NCBI RefSeq assembly: GCF_024267675.1
Contig: NZ_JALDYX010000007.1
Coordinates: 78,555-142,554, forward strand
Length of the DNA stretch: 64,000 nucleotides
Origin: Marinobacterium sedimentorum
GTDB lineage: Bacteria > Pseudomonadota > Gammaproteobacteria > Pseudomonadales > Balneatricaceae
Direction of reading: 5' to 3'
Below are positions 44,603 through 53,345 of the stretch, piece after piece; the stretch's first letter is position 1; every line of letters begins with the position of its first letter. Below the pieces are notes generated by a model. The model ran no database searches and was not told where the DNA came from. It saw nothing but the letters and a program-made list of their open reading frames with translations. The position numbers and the translations under genes were made by a program.

Positions 44603-45921
44603 AATTTAAAGGAGACCAACCCATCCGCTTCATCAGCACTGCCATCTTCACCACCCGATTCGAGCATCCCGCTTGGCAAATCAGGCTCAAGTTGCAGGTT
44701 GCCTAGCAGGTTCTGCCACTCCAGATGCTCGTTCTGCTCGAGTACCGCCAGCAAATCCAGGAATGCCTTGATGGTATTACGTGGCGTGCGAAAATAGGCC
44801 TCACCAATGGTCTTACTGCAGTGCCGGAGGAATGCCACTAGCGCCTTATCGTCCACCAAGTGCTTTTCGGGATCCCCGCCAGCAAACACATGACGCAGAT
44901 TTTTCAGCAGAATGTAGAGTTCTTCTGGCGTCAAACTGGCCAAATGCAGGGCCGGCGACGAGTAATCCACAACCCCTGCTTGCTCAGCAAAGCTGTTGCC
45001 GGCCAAACGTGACTGGAGTGCTTCATAACTATAGAGCCCGCGCCGAGGGTCTAGCAGAAACTCCGGGGTACCACCAAGCAGAAAGCCCAGATGCTCGGCC
45101 GACCCCTGCAAGCAGTCATTGAGGATACGCAGGATCTGCTCATAATTGGTTGTACGCGCCTGAGTGCTGTTCAGTTTGTAGAGGTTTACCAGTTCATCAA
45201 AGTTAACGAGCAGACCCGCATAGCCCGCCTGGCGCACAAACAGGCTCATGAGTTTGAGCGCATCATAGAAGGACTGGTCGGAGATAATGGTGCGCACACC
45301 CAGATCCGCGCGTGCTTCAGTTTTAGTACTGTACTCAGCCCGCAACCAGCGGATCGCTGCTGCTTTCAAGGCATCATTATCCTGCTCATACCCCTGCCAG
45401 TAAGCCTCGATTACCTTGGCAAAATCATAGCCGCCAACCAGCTCTGCAAGATCCGCGAGCCGGGACTGAATGACGCTTTCAACATTCTTGCCTTCACTGT
45501 CGGCAGTCTGGCGTGCCTGAGTCACAAAACGTTCGACCACACTGGTTAGCGCATTACCTTCAGGCTTGTTACGGGTGGCCAGATTCCGCATGAGTTCAGA
45601 GTAAAGATTGCGGGCCTGACCATCCGATGCATATATCCGCCGCTCCGGAGCGAGGTCGGCGCTGACGGTAACCAGCTTCTTTTCGAGCGCAATCTGACGT
45701 ACCACGCTCAGAAAAAATGTTTTGCCTGAACCGTAGTCGCCGATGATCAACCTGAAGGCTGAACCTCCTTCAGAAATGCGCTCAATGTCCTTGTACAAAG
45801 CACTAATTTCATGAATTCTGCCAACCTGAATATGCTGGATACCCACCTTCGGTGTGACACCGGATCGGAGAGACTGAATGATCGCTTCCCGTTCCTTCGG
45901 CCGAATCCGTTTTATAGTCAT
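44599..45921 (-). CDS. sngB: BrxD-like ATP-binding protein (DUF2791; SngB-like)
   Basis: P-loop ATPase of 440 residues. The phrase VGRIHEISALYKDIERI comes just before Walker A, IGDYGSGKTFFL near residue 68. A Walker B strand LLVNFDELVNLYK is near residue 238 and an arginine-bearing sensor region GGTPEFLLDPRRGLYSY near 281. The same family gives BrxD of type 2 BREX, but no pglX, pglZ or brxC is present here. It shares one base (TGATG) with the upstream TerB gene and four with the helicase, so the three proteins are made together. Confidence 0.87.
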   Translation of the reverse strand: MTIKRIRPKEREAIIQSLRSGVTPKVGIQHIQVGRIHEISALYKDIERISEGGSAFRLIIGDYGSGKTFFLSVVRQIALEKKLVTVSADLAPERRIYASDGQARNLYSELMRNLATRNKPEGNALTSVVERFVTQARQTADSEGKNVESVIQSRLADLAELVGGYDFAKVIEAYWQGYEQDNDALKAAAIRWLRAEYSTKTEARADLGVRTIISDQSFYDALKLMSLFVRQAGYAGLLVNFDELVNLYKLNSTQARTTNYEQILRILNDCLQGSAEHLGFLLGGTPEFLLDPRRGLYSYEALQSRLAGNSFAEQAGVVDYSSPALHLASLTPEELYILLKNLRHVFAGGDPEKHLVDDKALVAFLRHCSKTIGEAYFRTPRNTIKAFLDLLAVLEQNEHLEWQNLLGNLQLEPDLPSGMLESGGEDGSADEADGLVSFKL

Positions 45922-48308
45922 CAGTCCTGTCCCCTCATACTGTTGATCTCATTCAGAGTATCTTGATCAATTTCGATGATATCGCCTCCGTCTTCAATCA
46001 AAGGCTCTTCGACCTGATCGTATGACCAGTCATTGAGCACTTCCAAAGCACCATCGGTCATCAAACTTTGTGCCTTGGCCAAGGACTCCACCTCATTACG
46101 ATCCCAGCGGGGCTTGGCAAGCAATTGATTCAGAAGCGTGGCATGGGGTTCATCTAGCCCCGAAAAAAGATCCAATCCCTCGAACTCACCTCCATCATCC
46201 TCAGTATCCGCTGTCAGCTGCTCAGCGACCTCTGCCGACGCCTTAGCAGTCAGATCATCCCTTGCTGCATTGTCGTCAGTTTCCTCTTCAGCGCTATCGT
46301 CAGAAAAAATCTTGCTGAGCATGGATTGGGCGTGTCGGGTTTCAGACTCATGCAACGCCAGTACAGCCTCATCCAGAGCAAATTCGGCCGGCATCTTCGG
46401 CGTCACAGATCGTGCAGGTTGAGTAGCTTGCTCCCGCTGTTTGATACTGAACCCGGACACCTCATGGATATCCCGGGTAACCATCGTTTTATCGAGGCCC
46501 AATGCAGTATAAATGCGCTCAAGCTGACGGATTTCATCTGAAGAAGCGTGTCCATCCGCCATGGCGATACCGACCAATAGCTTACTCAGAACCGTGCACT
46601 GCTCCTGATCAATATCACCGACGCGCTTCTTGATGCCATTCATATTGATTGGTGCTTGCATGCTCCAACGCAGGTAGGCATGCAGAGAAGACTTGTCAGG
46701 GGCGCTGAGATGAATATTGGAATCAATCACCTGCTTGAGGGCTTTGGCTTCCTGCCCTTCTGTTCCGCTCTGTGCAGCGATCATGGTGCCCAGACGCACC
46801 ACAGTCGCATATTCGAGTAACGACGATGTGATCGCCTCTTTATCTGAGTGGGTTTGTCTGAACAGGGCAACCGTTCCCTTGGAGTCCGGTTTGATATGGT
46901 GCACCCGTGGGTCTGGAGCAAAACCAATATCCAGGTTGTCCAGTGTGCGGGTCAGCAAGTCAACCTCCGCCTTATTGATCTTGGCTGGCGCAGGTTTGCC
47001 CAGCAGCTCCCAGAGCTTTGCCACCGGGTACATCTCGTTACGGGTATCGATATGCTGCTTAAGTGCCTTGGCAAATTTGCTCAGAACTGGGGGCAACTTG
47101 TCATTTAATAGCTGTTTCGGGATGAGCAGCGAGGCCTCGATGTCATCGGGCCGGTTGCCTTCTTTTCCCAGATAGCGGCTGAGCGGAACCAGCTCTTCGG
47201 TGACGGCATCAGCAACCTCCGAGAGCTTGCGCATCGGGCCGACAAGCTCAAAGGGGTCCGGTACGTCCAACTCTGGAAGGCTTAGATCAGCATAAAGAAG
47301 TGACACGCTAGCCGGCCGATAGCGCAGTTCAAGTCTACGTTTGTTGGGTTGAACCTTGATTCCGGCGCCGTACTTTTCCTTATAACGCAACTTGAACAGC
47401 TTTTTGAAAGCCTCATCGCAACGCCTCGCGGGCATTTTGATGGAATACTCAGGATGATAGCGAATCCAGCCGTAGGCCAGCGCGGGGCCTACAGGCGCCC
47501 CCATTCGAGCGCACAGACCGATCTGATAACGCAGACTCAGCGAGTTACGGCCACTAATGAAGGGTTGCTTGATATTCAGGAACAGATCCGGATGCAGCAG
47601 GATCATCAGGTCCATTAGCCGAGTTGCGTAGCCTTTAAAGGATTGGTTCTGAAAGAAAACACTTTTGAGCCGGTTCAACTCTTTGAACAAGGCTCGAAGT
47701 TCACTTTTATCCAGAGCCTGACCAGCTTGAAGGTGATCGACAAGAAAGCGCCTCTCAATGCCATAGAAGTAAAGGAACACATAGGTAATCGGTGTCTTGG
47801 AATCATCCCGAGAGCTGGCCAGCCAGCCCAAATAGGCACCCATGCCGCGAGGACTTAGCTCCCGGAAGCGCGGGTAATACCCGACTCCCGGATCTTCATA
47901 AAGGTACGTAGACGAGGTCACACCCAGGGTGGCATCCACCAGTGATGGCTCATCCTTGTTACCCCTAATTGTATTACTGTCGCGCAAGTAGAAACCGCCG
48001 AGTGTGATCAGCGAATCGCCAACCGAGACGCTTTCACCCAGTGGTACCCAGCGACCCGCCACCGGCTCATTGATATCCTGATCAAAGGAATTCGTCAGCC
48101 GAAAGTCGCTCTGCATGTCGTAGGACTGTTCCTGCGAGCGACTACCCGAACGAGTTGAAACGGTAACCGTAATCGAAGGTGAAAGACTGTTCCCTGATGC
48201 CTTCTTGGACATTGGCGACTTCGTAGTTGCCTGGGCTTTCTTCTTGCTGCTGGACGCACCAAGTTTGATTAGAAAATAGAGAATGACTGCTCCAACGATC
48301 CATTCCAT
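45921..48308 (-). CDS. sngA: Membrane-anchored TerB-N/TerB/TerB-C protein (SngA-like)
   Basis: Protein of 795 residues. It starts with one hydrophobic segment (WIVGAVILYFLIKLG) and then a low-complexity Ser/Lys linker to about residue 65. The TerB-N region is shown by YLGWLASSRDDS and VFLYFYGIERR near residues 158-185. A central TerB helical domain has KLLVGIAMADGHASSDEIR near 595. The C-terminal TerB-C region has RWDRNEVESLAKAQSLMTDGALEVLNDW near 735 (core RWDRNEVESLAK). An acidic linker separates the last two. First gene of the operon; ttgacc at about 48406-48401 on the minus strand may be part of its promoter. It probably acts as the sensor or anchor. Confidence 0.85.
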   Translation of the reverse strand: MEWIVGAVILYFLIKLGASSSKKKAQATTKSPMSKKASGNSLSPSITVTVSTRSGSRSQEQSYDMQSDFRLTNSFDQDINEPVAGRWVPLGESVSVGDSLITLGGFYLRDSNTIRGNKDEPSLVDATLGVTSSTYLYEDPGVGYYPRFRELSPRGMGAYLGWLASSRDDSKTPITYVFLYFYGIERRFLVDHLQAGQALDKSELRALFKELNRLKSVFFQNQSFKGYATRLMDLMILLHPDLFLNIKQPFISGRNSLSLRYQIGLCARMGAPVGPALAYGWIRYHPEYSIKMPARRCDEAFKKLFKLRYKEKYGAGIKVQPNKRRLELRYRPASVSLLYADLSLPELDVPDPFELVGPMRKLSEVADAVTEELVPLSRYLGKEGNRPDDIEASLLIPKQLLNDKLPPVLSKFAKALKQHIDTRNEMYPVAKLWELLGKPAPAKINKAEVDLLTRTLDNLDIGFAPDPRVHHIKPDSKGTVALFRQTHSDKEAITSSLLEYATVVRLGTMIAAQSGTEGQEAKALKQVIDSNIHLSAPDKSSLHAYLRWSMQAPINMNGIKKRVGDIDQEQCTVLSKLLVGIAMADGHASSDEIRQLERIYTALGLDKTMVTRDIHEVSGFSIKQREQATQPARSVTPKMPAEFALDEAVLALHESETRHAQSMLSKIFSDDSAEEETDDNAARDDLTAKASAEVAEQLTADTEDDGGEFEGLDLFSGLDEPHATLLNQLLAKPRWDRNEVESLAKAQSLMTDGALEVLNDWSYDQVEEPLIEDGGDIIEIDQDTLNEINSMRGQD

Positions 48309-48540
48309 TAATAGCGATCTCCCGAATTGAAAAAAAATCGTGGCACATGCAGCCCTGATACCCTCAAAGAACCCTCTTTAATGTAGAGGACTTTTGTGAG
48401 GGTCAACACAACATTATTGGGCCAGAGAGAGCTTAATGTACCTCGGCACTCAGCGACGAGATCAGCATTCGCGCCCCTCGGACGGGAGTACTCCAAGGAT
48501 TTCGAGTTCAGCGGGCACACTCGGTACACAACTGCCCATC

Positions 48541-48846
48541 CGAAAAGATGCCCGCGAAGGTTGTCATGGCGCCACGGCCATCATCGCCCTGACCCACGAC
48601 CCGCGTATCGATGACCTGGCAATGATGGAAGCGGTGCGTACACCCGCCTTCTATATAGGCGTCATGGGTTCGAAGCGCACATCAAAAAACCGCGCCGAAC
48701 GGCTGGCCCGATCGGGCGGCCTTTCGCCCCAGCAGATCGCCCGAATCCGTATGCCCATCGGCATGGATCTGGGCAGCAAAACGCCGGCGCAAATCGCGCT
48801 GTCGGCGATGGCCGATATTCTCGGGACCTTCAACGGGAAGCTCTGA
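48541..48846 (+). pseudogene. 3' remnant of an XdhC/CoxI-family gene
   Basis: About 100 codons match only the C-terminal Rossmann domain of XdhC/CoxI proteins: ATAIIALTHDPRIDDLAMM, then FYIGVMGSKRTSKNRAERL, and PIGMDLGSKTPAQIALSAMAD. XdhC helps insert the molybdenum cofactor into xanthine-dehydrogenase-type enzymes. Everything upstream of about 48541 is unrelated, so the N-terminal half has been lost where the TerB operon now begins. An in-frame ATG at 48436 would give a chimera and is not convincing. Confidence 0.75.
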
Positions 48847-48868
48847 ACGCGCCGGCGGCTGATGATGC

Positions 48869-48939
48869 GTAGGAGCGGCTTGCGCCGCGAACAGGGGATT
48901 GCAGCCTGGTAGCTATTCGCGACCAAAGGGCGCTCCTGC
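48869..48939. repeat. REP-like inverted pair (REPIN-type)
   Basis: gtaggagcggcttgcgccgcga (48869-48890) faces attcgcgaccaaagggcgctcctgc (48914-48938). Both resemble the pseudomonad REP core (taggagcgg...ccgcga) in opposite orientation about 25 bases apart. It lies between the xdhC and mocA remnants. Confidence 0.6.
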
Positions 48940-48954
48940 AACACACCTATGACA

Positions 48955-49059
48955 TCAGGCGTGCCGCAACAGCCAATAGCGTTCGCGCAGCGCTTCCAGA
49001 TCCTCGGGCCGGTCGGCGTCCATCAGCACACCCGGATCGTCGACCTCGATATGCACTTC
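48955..49059 (-). pseudogene. 3' remnant of a MocA/MobA-like nucleotidyltransferase gene
   Basis: 34 codons ending at TGA (48957-48955) read EVHIEVDDPGVLMDADRPED followed by LEALRERYWLL. This is the C-terminal pattern of molybdenum-cofactor cytidylyltransferases (DDPG-L-D-DTPEDL). Upstream of 49059 the similarity stops abruptly. It converges on the xdhC remnant, a natural partner gene. From 49060 to 49244 there is only AT-rich sequence with one inverted repeat (cgtagacc 49131, ggtctacg 49152). Confidence 0.6.
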
Positions 49060-49244
49060 TAACGCCTTAGTGGAGCCATACCATAGTGCGATTTGGTGCT
49101 CCTATATTATTTCTTATATGGCCCCCTTTGCGTAGACCATATGGTTCACAGGGTCTACGTTATTTATTTTGATTTCTTTAAATGATTACATGCGGCGGTA
49201 GTGCAGGACTCTATCGGAGTAGCAATCGAAAACGGGAGAAAAAC

Positions 49245-51362
49245 TCATTTCAAGCCAAGCAGTTCATAGACTTCAAGCGGTTTCTTCTTGCCCTTGGCCT
49301 GGATGGTCGTTATCGGACTTACCGAGATCTGCTCTTTGACCCTTTCGTAAATGGCGGCGCTGATGAGAATCTGCCCGGCTCCCGTATGCTCCTGAATGCG
49401 CTTGGCAATATTGATATCATCGCCGATGGCCGTGTACTCCATCCGTTCCTGCGTACCGACCAATCCCAGTACCGCTTCGCCAACGTGTAGCCCCACGCCG
49501 AAGGAAAGCCTGAACAGTGGAGAAATTTCCTCATGCAAAGCGGCTATGGTATCGCGAATAGTCAGTGCCGCCCGAACTGCTCGGATGACATGGTCCGGCT
49601 GGGGCAATGGTGCATTGAACCAGGCCATGACCGCATCCCCCAGGAACTTGTCGATGGTCCCCTCCTCGGCCAGTACCGCATTCGCCATGGCGGCAAGATA
49701 GCGATTGAGCAGCCCGACCAGGTCCTCCGGGTTAAGTTGCTCACTGATCTGGGTAAAGCCGTGGATATCGGCGAACAGGGCGGTAATTTCCGTGCGCTTG
49801 CCGCCCAGCTTGAGACGTTCCGGATCGAGCTGGGCGAGGATTACGGGCGAGACCATGTGTTCGAGCAGGCGGCGCTGCGCCTCGACCTGCCGCTTCTCCG
49901 TGACATCATCGACGACGATGGCGATGCCCTGCGTGTCCTGCTGCCCCTTGAGAGTCGAGAGGTTGAACCGAAGGTGCGCGACTCCTCTGGGCGGCACGTC
50001 GATACTGCTTTCAAGCCCTACCGTCGCTTCGCCGGTATGACCAACCCGGTAGATGTGGGGTAACAGCAAGCTGCCGAGGGGCGCCCGGAGATCCGCCACA
50101 TTCTGCCCGGCAAGATCATCGGTATCAGGGTAACCCAAGATGCGAAGCGCAGCGGCATTATGGAGGGTAACAGTGCCTTGTGTATCGGTGGTAATCACAC
50201 CACTGACAATGGAAGAGAAAACGCTATCGAGAAGATTTTTCAGTTTCGTCGCCTCAGCGAGAGAATGGCGCAACTGCAACTCTCGCCTCTCCAGCTGCTC
50301 GGCCATCTGATCGAATGCACACCCCAGCTGGGCGAGTTCGCCACGCGATGGCTGCATACCGGTGCGGGCCACAAGGTTCCCGGATTGCAGCTGTTCCGTT
50401 GCGTCAAGAAGAGCACTTACCGGCTGAAGAATCGCACGCTTACCGAACCACCAGGCTGCCATGACAGCGAAGAGGGCAATGGCACCGACGATAATCAGGT
50501 TACGGACAAAAGTGTAATTAACGGGCGCAAAAGCGGAATCGATGGGAACGCCTACCGCCAGATAGAGTGCCGTTCCGCTCCCAGCGCTTGTACTATCGTT
50601 AATCGGTGCGAATGCGAACAGGCTCGATACGCCGCTCAGATCCGACGCCTCGATGATGCCCTCGCCTGCAAGGGCAACGGCCGCCTCGAATAACGGGCTT
50701 TTCGCGGCCGATGTGCCAACAGACCACTGTGGCGAGACCGGATAGCGCACCAGCAGTACACCGTTGCGGTCGAATATCGAAAACGTTGTTCCAGGCGCCA
50801 GGCGCATTCCGGCAGCAATTTCACCCAGCCACTTGAGGTCCAGGGCCGCGAAAACGACCCCCTGTACCCCACCCTCCTGATCGAATACCGGATAACCGAA
50901 ATGCAGCGATTCCTTGCCCGTTCTCCGACCGACCGCATAGTCTCCGATGGCGAAGTTCCGGCTGTGCATCGCACTGATGATGTAGGCGCGGTCCGCCAGA
51001 TTAACCGGTCGCGTTGCCCTTAGCGGGCTGCAGAAGCTGTAGCCTTGGAGGTTCGCCACCCCCAGAGTCGTGTAATAGGGATAGCGTTTGAACAGATCAC
51101 CAAACAGGGAGCTGCAGGCTTCTGCGTCCTGACTGCGAACCGAAGGCAACTGTGCCAAGGCGATCAACAACTGCCGTGTGCCCTTGATCAGGTGCTCATA
51201 CTGGCTGGTCGTCAGTTGTATGAAGCGAAGCGCATCTTCCCTAACCCTTTCCGCTGCCTGCTGCCGCTGTTCGATATTGATGATGACAATCAATACCAGC
51301 ACCGGCGCCACCACCAGCAGGAAGAGCAAGAACAACCGGCCCCGAAGACTTCTGAAAATCAT
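49245..51362 (-). CDS. CACHE-HAMP-PAS class III adenylate/guanylate cyclase
   Basis: Membrane receptor cyclase of 705 residues from the chosen ATG at 51362 (MIFRSLRGRLFLLFLLVV). Order: first helix at about 8-28, a periplasmic double-CACHE sensor to about 290, a second helix near 300-325, a HAMP region, a PAS domain around 400-500, and the cyclase domain from about 515. Metal-binding Asp residues are in ALFADIHGFTQI and KFLGDAVMAWFN. The base- and ribose-binding part is EYTAIGDDINIAKRI, with the Asn and Arg needed for catalysis. It should make cAMP or cGMP in response to an external ligand. A longer frame to 51485 adds 41 residues without a membrane logic. Confidence 0.87.
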   Translation of the reverse strand: MIFRSLRGRLFLLFLLVVAPVLVLIVIINIEQRQQAAERVREDALRFIQLTTSQYEHLIKGTRQLLIALAQLPSVRSQDAEACSSLFGDLFKRYPYYTTLGVANLQGYSFCSPLRATRPVNLADRAYIISAMHSRNFAIGDYAVGRRTGKESLHFGYPVFDQEGGVQGVVFAALDLKWLGEIAAGMRLAPGTTFSIFDRNGVLLVRYPVSPQWSVGTSAAKSPLFEAAVALAGEGIIEASDLSGVSSLFAFAPINDSTSAGSGTALYLAVGVPIDSAFAPVNYTFVRNLIIVGAIALFAVMAAWWFGKRAILQPVSALLDATEQLQSGNLVARTGMQPSRGELAQLGCAFDQMAEQLERRELQLRHSLAEATKLKNLLDSVFSSIVSGVITTDTQGTVTLHNAAALRILGYPDTDDLAGQNVADLRAPLGSLLLPHIYRVGHTGEATVGLESSIDVPPRGVAHLRFNLSTLKGQQDTQGIAIVVDDVTEKRQVEAQRRLLEHMVSPVILAQLDPERLKLGGKRTEITALFADIHGFTQISEQLNPEDLVGLLNRYLAAMANAVLAEEGTIDKFLGDAVMAWFNAPLPQPDHVIRAVRAALTIRDTIAALHEEISPLFRLSFGVGLHVGEAVLGLVGTQERMEYTAIGDDINIAKRIQEHTGAGQILISAAIYERVKEQISVSPITTIQAKGKKKPLEVYELLGLK

Positions 51363-51632
51363 GGGTGACGCCTCGTCAGCACGCGCGATGAGCTTTCGCT
51401 TAAGAATAGCGTAACGGGTAAGAGGGCGTTCGCTTAGGACCAGGCGCGCCACCAAACGGTGCTTCGAACAGTTCGGCGCAAGCATCGGCAGTCGCAGTGA
51501 AATCCAGATGCTCCACCACGACCCAGACGCATCCGGCTTGTCCAGGCTCGCTGGTTACCGCCGCTAAATCGTTAGGCGCAGAGGGCGACTGGCTATCCTC
51601 GGATGATAAATTACCCTGTTATTTGTGATTTC

Positions 51633-51653
51633 TGCCTAACTTTTTGTTAGGCA
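51633..51653. promoter_or_regulatory. Palindrome TGCCTAAC-ttttt-GTTAGGCA near a composition break
   Basis: Perfect eight-base arms with a five-base spacer, about 300 bases before the LysR gene. Its right half (AACTTTTTGTTAG, 51638-51650) recurs exactly at 61731-61743. Sequence to the left (51394-51600) is GC-rich, to the right strongly AT-rich. The minus strand of 51394-51620 is an open frame of about 75 codons without ATG, which I could not identify. 51654-51953 is AT-rich with no gene and should hold the LysR promoter. Confidence 0.45.
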
Positions 51654-51953
51654 ATTTACCTTGCTGTTTGCTATGCTTATACAAGAATTTTTGTCTGATA
51701 TCTTCATTTTAATCCTTATACTCCATGGATTTAGATAGAAACTCTTTAAAGTGTATTTTATATTAAAAATAAAATTATCAATAACCATAAACCCTTATAA
51801 AATAAAATATAACTAAACACATAAAACCGTAAACCTTACTTAAAGAAAGACCTTAAATGCATGAAAGCTAATATCGCCAGCATTAATTATTTCAATACAA
51901 AAATAGGCAAATCAACCTTTTAATAAAAACTACGACTTAGTTAAGGTGGCGAA

Positions 51954-52841
51954 ATGAAATACCCCCTACCTCCTTTGAACCCACTCAGAACCTTTGAAGC
52001 AGCCGCCCGCTTGTGCAGCCTGACCAGTGCCGCAGAAGAGTTGAATGTATCGCAGGTTGCCGTCAGCCGCCAAGTAAGGGTATTGGAAGACTATCTAGGT
52101 GTGACTTTGTTTCGACGCCTGCATAGAGGTATTGAGCTTACTCGCGAGGGTAAAGAGTTATATGAGGGAATCACCCAGGTTTTTCAGGACATCAGCAATG
52201 CTGCGCACAAGGTTTCACGCAGAGGCCGGCGGGATATTCTATCCATTCAATCCTATACAACCTTCTCTCAACGGTGGCTAATACCTCGTTTGGCCAATTT
52301 TCATGAAGCGAACAAGACAACCGAAGTCAGACTCTCATCTTCCTTGGCGCCGGTAGACTTTGAAACGCAAAACATAGATGCCTCAATCCGCTCCGGCTAT
52401 GGAGACTGGCCCGAACTGCATTCAGAGAAACTGGTCGACATTGAGCTTATCCCCATATGTTCACCGGGACTTATGGAATCGAAAAATCTGAAATCACCGA
52501 AGGATTTGACTCGCGTTCGCCTCCTTCACTCTATGGCTCGCCCTAATGACTGGGAAAGTTGGCTATCCGCAACCGGTGTCGATATCGATGCCGAGGCAGG
52601 CATCAGCTTCGACAACTCAGCATTGGCAATTGAAGCAGCATCAATGAGCATAGGAGTGGCCATCGCCGTAAAAGTTTTCGTTGAACGCCAAATTCAAAAC
52701 GGCAGCTTAATAGCGCCCTTTGAAAATACCTGCAAAACAGGGGAAGGCTACTATTTAACTTGGCCACGCAACCTGAGAGCATCAGACCCGCTTCTCAACT
52801 TTTTGTCATGGATGCGTGACTTAATGACGAAAAAAGAGTAG
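51954..52841 (+). CDS. LysR-family transcriptional regulator (GcvA-like)
   Basis: Regulator of 295 residues: winged helix in about 1-70 (LNPLRTFEAAARLCSLTSAA, then NVSQVAVSRQVRVLEDYLG) and the GcvA-type effector domain (IDASIRSGYGDWP near residue 143). Codons are more AT-rich than those of the pca or betaine genes. It faces the tctC-caiB-prpD genes and probably controls them in response to their substrate. A stem-loop follows the stop. Confidence 0.88.
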   Translation: MKYPLPPLNPLRTFEAAARLCSLTSAAEELNVSQVAVSRQVRVLEDYLGVTLFRRLHRGIELTREGKELYEGITQVFQDISNAAHKVSRRGRRDILSIQSYTTFSQRWLIPRLANFHEANKTTEVRLSSSLAPVDFETQNIDASIRSGYGDWPELHSEKLVDIELIPICSPGLMESKNLKSPKDLTRVRLLHSMARPNDWESWLSATGVDIDAEAGISFDNSALAIEAASMSIGVAIAVKVFVERQIQNGSLIAPFENTCKTGEGYYLTWPRNLRASDPLLNFLSWMRDLMTKKE

Positions 52842-52876
52842 ATCCGAGTCTCTATTCAAAAAATATTTCCAGTAGA

Positions 52877-52902
52877 GTACTGCCGGAAAAGTCCGGCTGT
52901 AC
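52877..52902 (+). terminator. Stem-loop after the LysR gene
   Basis: GTACtGCCGGA (52877-52887) pairs with TCCGGCtGTAC (52892-52902) across aaag, one mismatch. No T-run follows. The remaining 52903-53345 is AT-rich with no gene and should contain the tctC promoter. Confidence 0.4.
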
Positions 52903-53345
52903 TACCCGAGACAGCGTATTTTACGCTAGTTATTCGCACCCCTGACCTCCCAGGATGAACCTGCCAAAGCAACATTTATTTTCTTCACAGAGCACAAGTA
53001 AAACACGAATGCCTTTCGCTCATATACAAACGCCATTCATTATTTAATTTTAAACCATGATATAGCTTATGAAAGCCAAAAAGCGCGAAAAACAAAAACC
53101 AGCTAAGCCTAGCGCCGGGTTAATACAGTCTACATTATGGCCACCTTCACAACCGACGCTGGTACAAATGTTCGAACGCAGGTCTAAATTCAACCATTTT
53201 CAGGGCGTCTTTGCCTAATCAGAACATACATCAGGACTGACAAATTCTCAGTTCCACTCGCAGTCAGTTTTTGGGACTCTAGAAACAGGGACTCAGCCCT
53301 AACCTCGAACAGTCAAAAAATAAAATCTAAGGAGACCGTCTGAAG

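Noticed and set aside
48436..48846. 136-codon frame read as an intact small protein
   Set aside because: Only its last hundred codons resemble a family (XdhC), and only that family's C-terminal half; treated as a remnant.
49131..49159. cgtagacc/ggtctacg hairpin followed by T-rich sequence
   Set aside because: Could be a plus-strand terminator, but the loop is 13 bases and no active plus-strand gene ends nearby.
51363..51485. N-terminal extension of the nucleotide cyclase
   Set aside because: The added residues precede the natural cytoplasm-facing start MIFRSLRGRL and show no similarity; the GC-rich stretch also continues as an unrelated open frame.
51572..51653. GTTAGGC and GCCTAAC sequences resembling integron attC core sites
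   Set aside because: The arms are only five bases apart at 51633-51653, no inner L boxes are present, and there is no integrase or cassette array.
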